Position numbers and translations under genes: made by a program. A DNA stretch of 64,000 nt from NCBI GenBank assembly GCA_028284385.1, contig JANQRT010000069.1, forward strand, positions 248,001-312,000. The letters are read 5' to 3'. The DNA is from Opitutaceae bacterium (lineage in GTDB: Bacteria > Verrucomicrobiota > Verrucomicrobiia > Opitutales > Opitutaceae). The notes below the pieces were generated by a model that made no database searches, was not told the origin of the DNA, and saw only the letters and a program-made list of their open reading frames with translations. This document shows, in pieces, positions 61,793-64,000 of this stretch (its first letter is position 1; each line of letters starts with the position of its first letter).

Positions 61793-63229
61793 ATGAAACG
61801 CTCGAAGCTTCGTAAAACTTCTCGCCTGGCGACCCTGATTGGTCTTGCTTTGACCTGTAGCGTTTTGATCACTCCCAACCAAGCAAGCCCCTACCTCGCT
61901 TCGGGAGTGAAGATCGGCGAAGTGGACCAGTCATCCGCCATTGTATGGGTCCGCCTGAGTCGAGACAAAACGCCCGACTTTCAACGGCTGCCCATCTTCA
62001 CCGAGGGCTTGCGCGGGAACGAGAAATCGACGACTCCAATGCCAAGCGACATACTTCAAGGAACGGACGGTCGAGTGAGACTCCGCTACTGGGTTGAGGG
62101 TGAAGCGGCGGAAAAAGCCGTATTGAAAGATTGGGTATCAGTAGACCCTAACAAAGACTTCATTCATCAGTTTCATTTGTCGGGGTTGCACTCCGGCAAA
62201 CGCTATCTTTGGGAGATCGAAGCTTGTAAGGCGGAAAGCGATACGGTTACTGATCGCCTCTCGGGAACCTTTCGCACGGCTCCCGCAGACGACCAGTCGG
62301 AAGAGATCCGCTTCGTGGTGACAACCTGCCAGGCTGTGAGAAGCATCGACTCGGGAGCGGATGGGCATGTGGCATATCAGCAAATGGCTCGCTTCGATCC
62401 CCACTTCTTCGTTCACACGGGAGACATCGTCTACTACGACAAGGAGCCGATTGCCCAAACCGTAGCTCAAGCCAGAGCGAAGTGGAACCTGATGTTCGCC
62501 TATGGCCACAATCGTCGATTCCATCAGCAAGTCAGCTCCTATTTCATGAAGGACGACCACGACACCTTGAAGAACGACTGCTGGCCTGGGCAAACCTACG
62601 GCGAGCTGACCTTCGCTCAGGGTTTAGATATCTTTCGCGAGCAAGTCCCCATGGGTCGGAAAACCTACCGCACCATACGTTGGGGCAAAGACGTGCAGAT
62701 TTGGCTAACCGAGAATCGGGATTTCCGATCTTCGAACAAAGCGATTGATGGGCCCGACAAGACGATATTGGGAGCCGAGCAAAAACAATGGCTCATCGAT
62801 ACCATAGCTCAGTCGGATGCTACCTTCAAATTTCTCATTACTCCGGGCCCCATCATTGGTCCGGACAAGCCGGGGAAGGCCGACAATCACGCAAACGATG
62901 CCTTCGCCTATGAAGGACAAGAGCTGCGAGACTTCTTAAGCAAGCAAGAGAATACCTTCGTGATTTGCGGAGACCGGCACTGGCAATACTGTTCCCAAGA
63001 TCCTGATACAGGTCTGCTTGAATTGGGTTGCGGCCCTATCAACGATGAACACAACTACGGCGGAAACACGGGATTCAACGAAACCTACCACCGGTTTTTC
63101 AGCGGCAAAGGCGGATTCCTGGGCATAACAGTGACTGGCGACAAAGCTAAGGCCGAATGGTTCACGGCAGACCAATGGAATCCCAATAACAATCGCCCGA
63201 TCGCTCGCCACAAAGAATATCTTCCATAG
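61793..63229 (+). CDS. PhoD-like alkaline phosphatase / metallophosphoesterase, exported
   Basis: A 478-residue protein. Signal peptide (residues 1-31, ending TPNQA), N-terminal immunoglobulin-like PhoD domain (SGVKIGEVDQSSAIVWVRLS), then the metallophosphoesterase core with FVVTTCQAVR, HTGDIVYYD (208-216), FMKDDHDTLKNDCWPG (251-266, D-D-H-D and N-D) and CGDRHWQYC (GDRH 393-396). The Asp, Asn and His residues coordinate two metal ions. It should hydrolyse phosphate mono- or diesters outside the inner membrane. It follows the LacI pair by about 107 bp on the same strand. Confidence 0.93.
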   Translation: MKRSKLRKTSRLATLIGLALTCSVLITPNQASPYLASGVKIGEVDQSSAIVWVRLSRDKTPDFQRLPIFTEGLRGNEKSTTPMPSDILQGTDGRVRLRYWVEGEAAEKAVLKDWVSVDPNKDFIHQFHLSGLHSGKRYLWEIEACKAESDTVTDRLSGTFRTAPADDQSEEIRFVVTTCQAVRSIDSGADGHVAYQQMARFDPHFFVHTGDIVYYDKEPIAQTVAQARAKWNLMFAYGHNRRFHQQVSSYFMKDDHDTLKNDCWPGQTYGELTFAQGLDIFREQVPMGRKTYRTIRWGKDVQIWLTENRDFRSSNKAIDGPDKTILGAEQKQWLIDTIAQSDATFKFLITPGPIIGPDKPGKADNHANDAFAYEGQELRDFLSKQENTFVICGDRHWQYCSQDPDTGLLELGCGPINDEHNYGGNTGFNETYHRFFSGKGGFLGITVTGDKAKAEWFTADQWNPNNNRPIARHKEYLP

Positions 63230-63266
63230 CTTCAGCTACTGCCCCAAAAGGAGGAACTTGAAGTCT

Positions 63267-63284
63267 CAACTACAATTGTAGTTG
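63267..63284. promoter_or_regulatory. Candidate operator, 18-bp perfect palindrome
   Basis: CAACTACAATTGTAGTTG, overlapping TTGACA, a possible -35 box. The TACA-AT-TGTA core resembles operators of BlaI/MecI-type repressors. It lies 50 bases before the start of the propeller gene, so it probably controls it. No such repressor gene is inside the window. Confidence 0.5.
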
Positions 63285-63334
63285 ACATGCTCGTCTTTAT
63301 CCCAATTCCTTTCACGAAGAAAGGAGTGTGTGTT

Positions 63335-64000
63335 GTGAAAATCGTTCGTTTATTCGTTTCACTGGAGGCTGCGCTTTTTGCGGCCAGCCACCTGCTGGCA
63401 GGCGATTGGCCCACCTTTATGGGTCCAGATGGCGATGCCGTCGTCAAAAACTATCAAGTATCCACAAACTGGAAACAAGAACCTCCCAAAATCATCTGGA
63501 GAAAAAGCCTAGGATCCGGGAACGCCTCTCTGGTGATCGCTAATGGGAGAGCGGTCACCCTAGGGAATGAAGAGGATAAAGACATCGTTTGGTGCTTGGA
63601 TGCCCAGACGGGAGACGCGCTTTGGAAGTTCGAATACGATGAGCCTAAGTTGACCGAATGCGGCGAAATAGGTCCCTCCTCTACCCCAACCATCGATGGC
63701 AATCGAGTGTACACGGTAGGCAATTCAGGCCAACTGTTCTGCCTGGATCTGGCCACGGGAAAACTCGTATGGAAAAAGAACTACATGGACGATCTAGAGG
63801 GCCGGAAGCCGATTTGCGGCTGGGCCGCCTCCCCTCTCATTTCAGGAAACCAACTCATCGTAGATCCTGGCGCTGCTGATGGAGCTATAGCGGCCTTGGA
63901 CAAAAGGACAGGCGAAGTCCTTTGGAAATCGGGAAACGCCAAAGCCGGTTGCGCTACGCCTTTACTATATTCCCATGAAGGCAAGAACGCTCTAGCCTTC
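63335..64000 (+). CDS. PQQ-binding-like beta-propeller protein, 3' truncated
   Basis: The first 222 residues of a longer protein cut by the window edge. Start GTG at 63335 is supported by AAGGAG 8 bases upstream, the best Shine-Dalgarno in the window. Signal peptide (VRLFVSLEAALFAASHLLA), then GDWPTFMGPDGDAV, typical of exported outer membrane-like PQQ-propeller proteins, with blades marked by VWCLDAQTGDALWKFEYD, FCLDLATGKLVWKKNY and AALDKRTGEVLWKSG. Whether it binds pyrroloquinoline quinone or is only a propeller scaffold cannot be said from this part. Confidence 0.85.
   Translation, partial: MKIVRLFVSLEAALFAASHLLAGDWPTFMGPDGDAVVKNYQVSTNWKQEPPKIIWRKSLGSGNASLVIANGRAVTLGNEEDKDIVWCLDAQTGDALWKFEYDEPKLTECGEIGPSSTPTIDGNRVYTVGNSGQLFCLDLATGKLVWKKNYMDDLEGRKPICGWAASPLISGNQLIVDPGAADGAIAALDKRTGEVLWKSGNAKAGCATPLLYSHEGKNALAF

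Noticed and set aside
1..64000. tRNA, rRNA, known riboswitch or phage structural genes
   Set aside because: None was recognised by reading both strands; the region from 22 to 32 kb has no integrase, capsid or terminase, so a prophage is not supported.

Overview
The window looks like chromosomal DNA of a free-living, polysaccharide-degrading member of the Verrucomicrobiota, probably an Opitutales/Puniceicoccaceae-type marine bacterium. This is inferred from gene content, not from a marker gene. The clues are two very large TonB-dependent receptors whose mature N-termini carry the FELSPFSVDGS motif I associate with Opitutae, six type I (formylglycine) sulfatases, a one-protein hybrid two-component regulator, several LacI regulators, a family 2 beta-galactosidase, a polygalacturonase/dextranase-like beta-helix enzyme and weak Shine-Dalgarno sequences. 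No rRNA or tRNA gene was seen.

Layout. 1-10.9 kb: TPR-like proteins, two GNAT acetyltransferases, a TonB-C-terminal protein with an odd topology, a beta-helix glycosidase, a rhomboid protease, a GtrA-type membrane protein, a lipoprotein amidase, a sulfatase and a lactonase-like beta-propeller. 11-21.9 kb: a 1329-residue hybrid histidine kinase/AraC regulator, then a LacI regulator divergent from a TonB-dependent receptor followed by a sulfatase, which reads as one sulfated-glycan uptake locus. 21.9-32 kb: an accessory region with a ParE-type and a VapBC toxin-antitoxin pair, an Xre regulator with a long inverted repeat over its start codon, and an AT-richer three-gene cluster (nuclease-STAND ATPase, FRG-domain protein, Mrr-like endonuclease) that I read as a candidate anti-phage system. 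32-45 kb: glycan degradation (agarase-like enzyme, RDD membrane protein, beta-galactosidase, three sulfatases), with a GxxExxY-family gene embedded in dispersed repeats. 45-51.6 kb: glutaredoxin, MOSC protein, lipoprotein, an ECF41 sigma factor with its carboxymuconolactone-decarboxylase partner and a recognisable ECF41 promoter, a sixth sulfatase and an epimerase. 51.9-55.7 kb: MauG-like dihaem peroxidase and an OmpR-type two-component pair. 55.8-64 kb: a second giant TonB-dependent receptor, two tandem LacI regulators, a PhoD-like phosphatase and the start of a PQQ-propeller protein.

How it works together. Receptors, secreted sulfatases, GH2 and other glycosidases, with the hybrid kinase and LacI proteins as sensors, form a scattered system for breaking down and importing sulfated polysaccharides. 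Between these genes lies a repeat family of at least fifteen partial or complete copies. Each has long inverted ends built from a 9-nt period (consensus like nCACAGAAT) and a conserved core, resembling a MITE. The copies cluster around the toxin-antitoxin pairs and the GxxExxY gene. Decayed copies of a beta-galactosidase 3' end next to these repeats show repeated rearrangement of the accessory regions.
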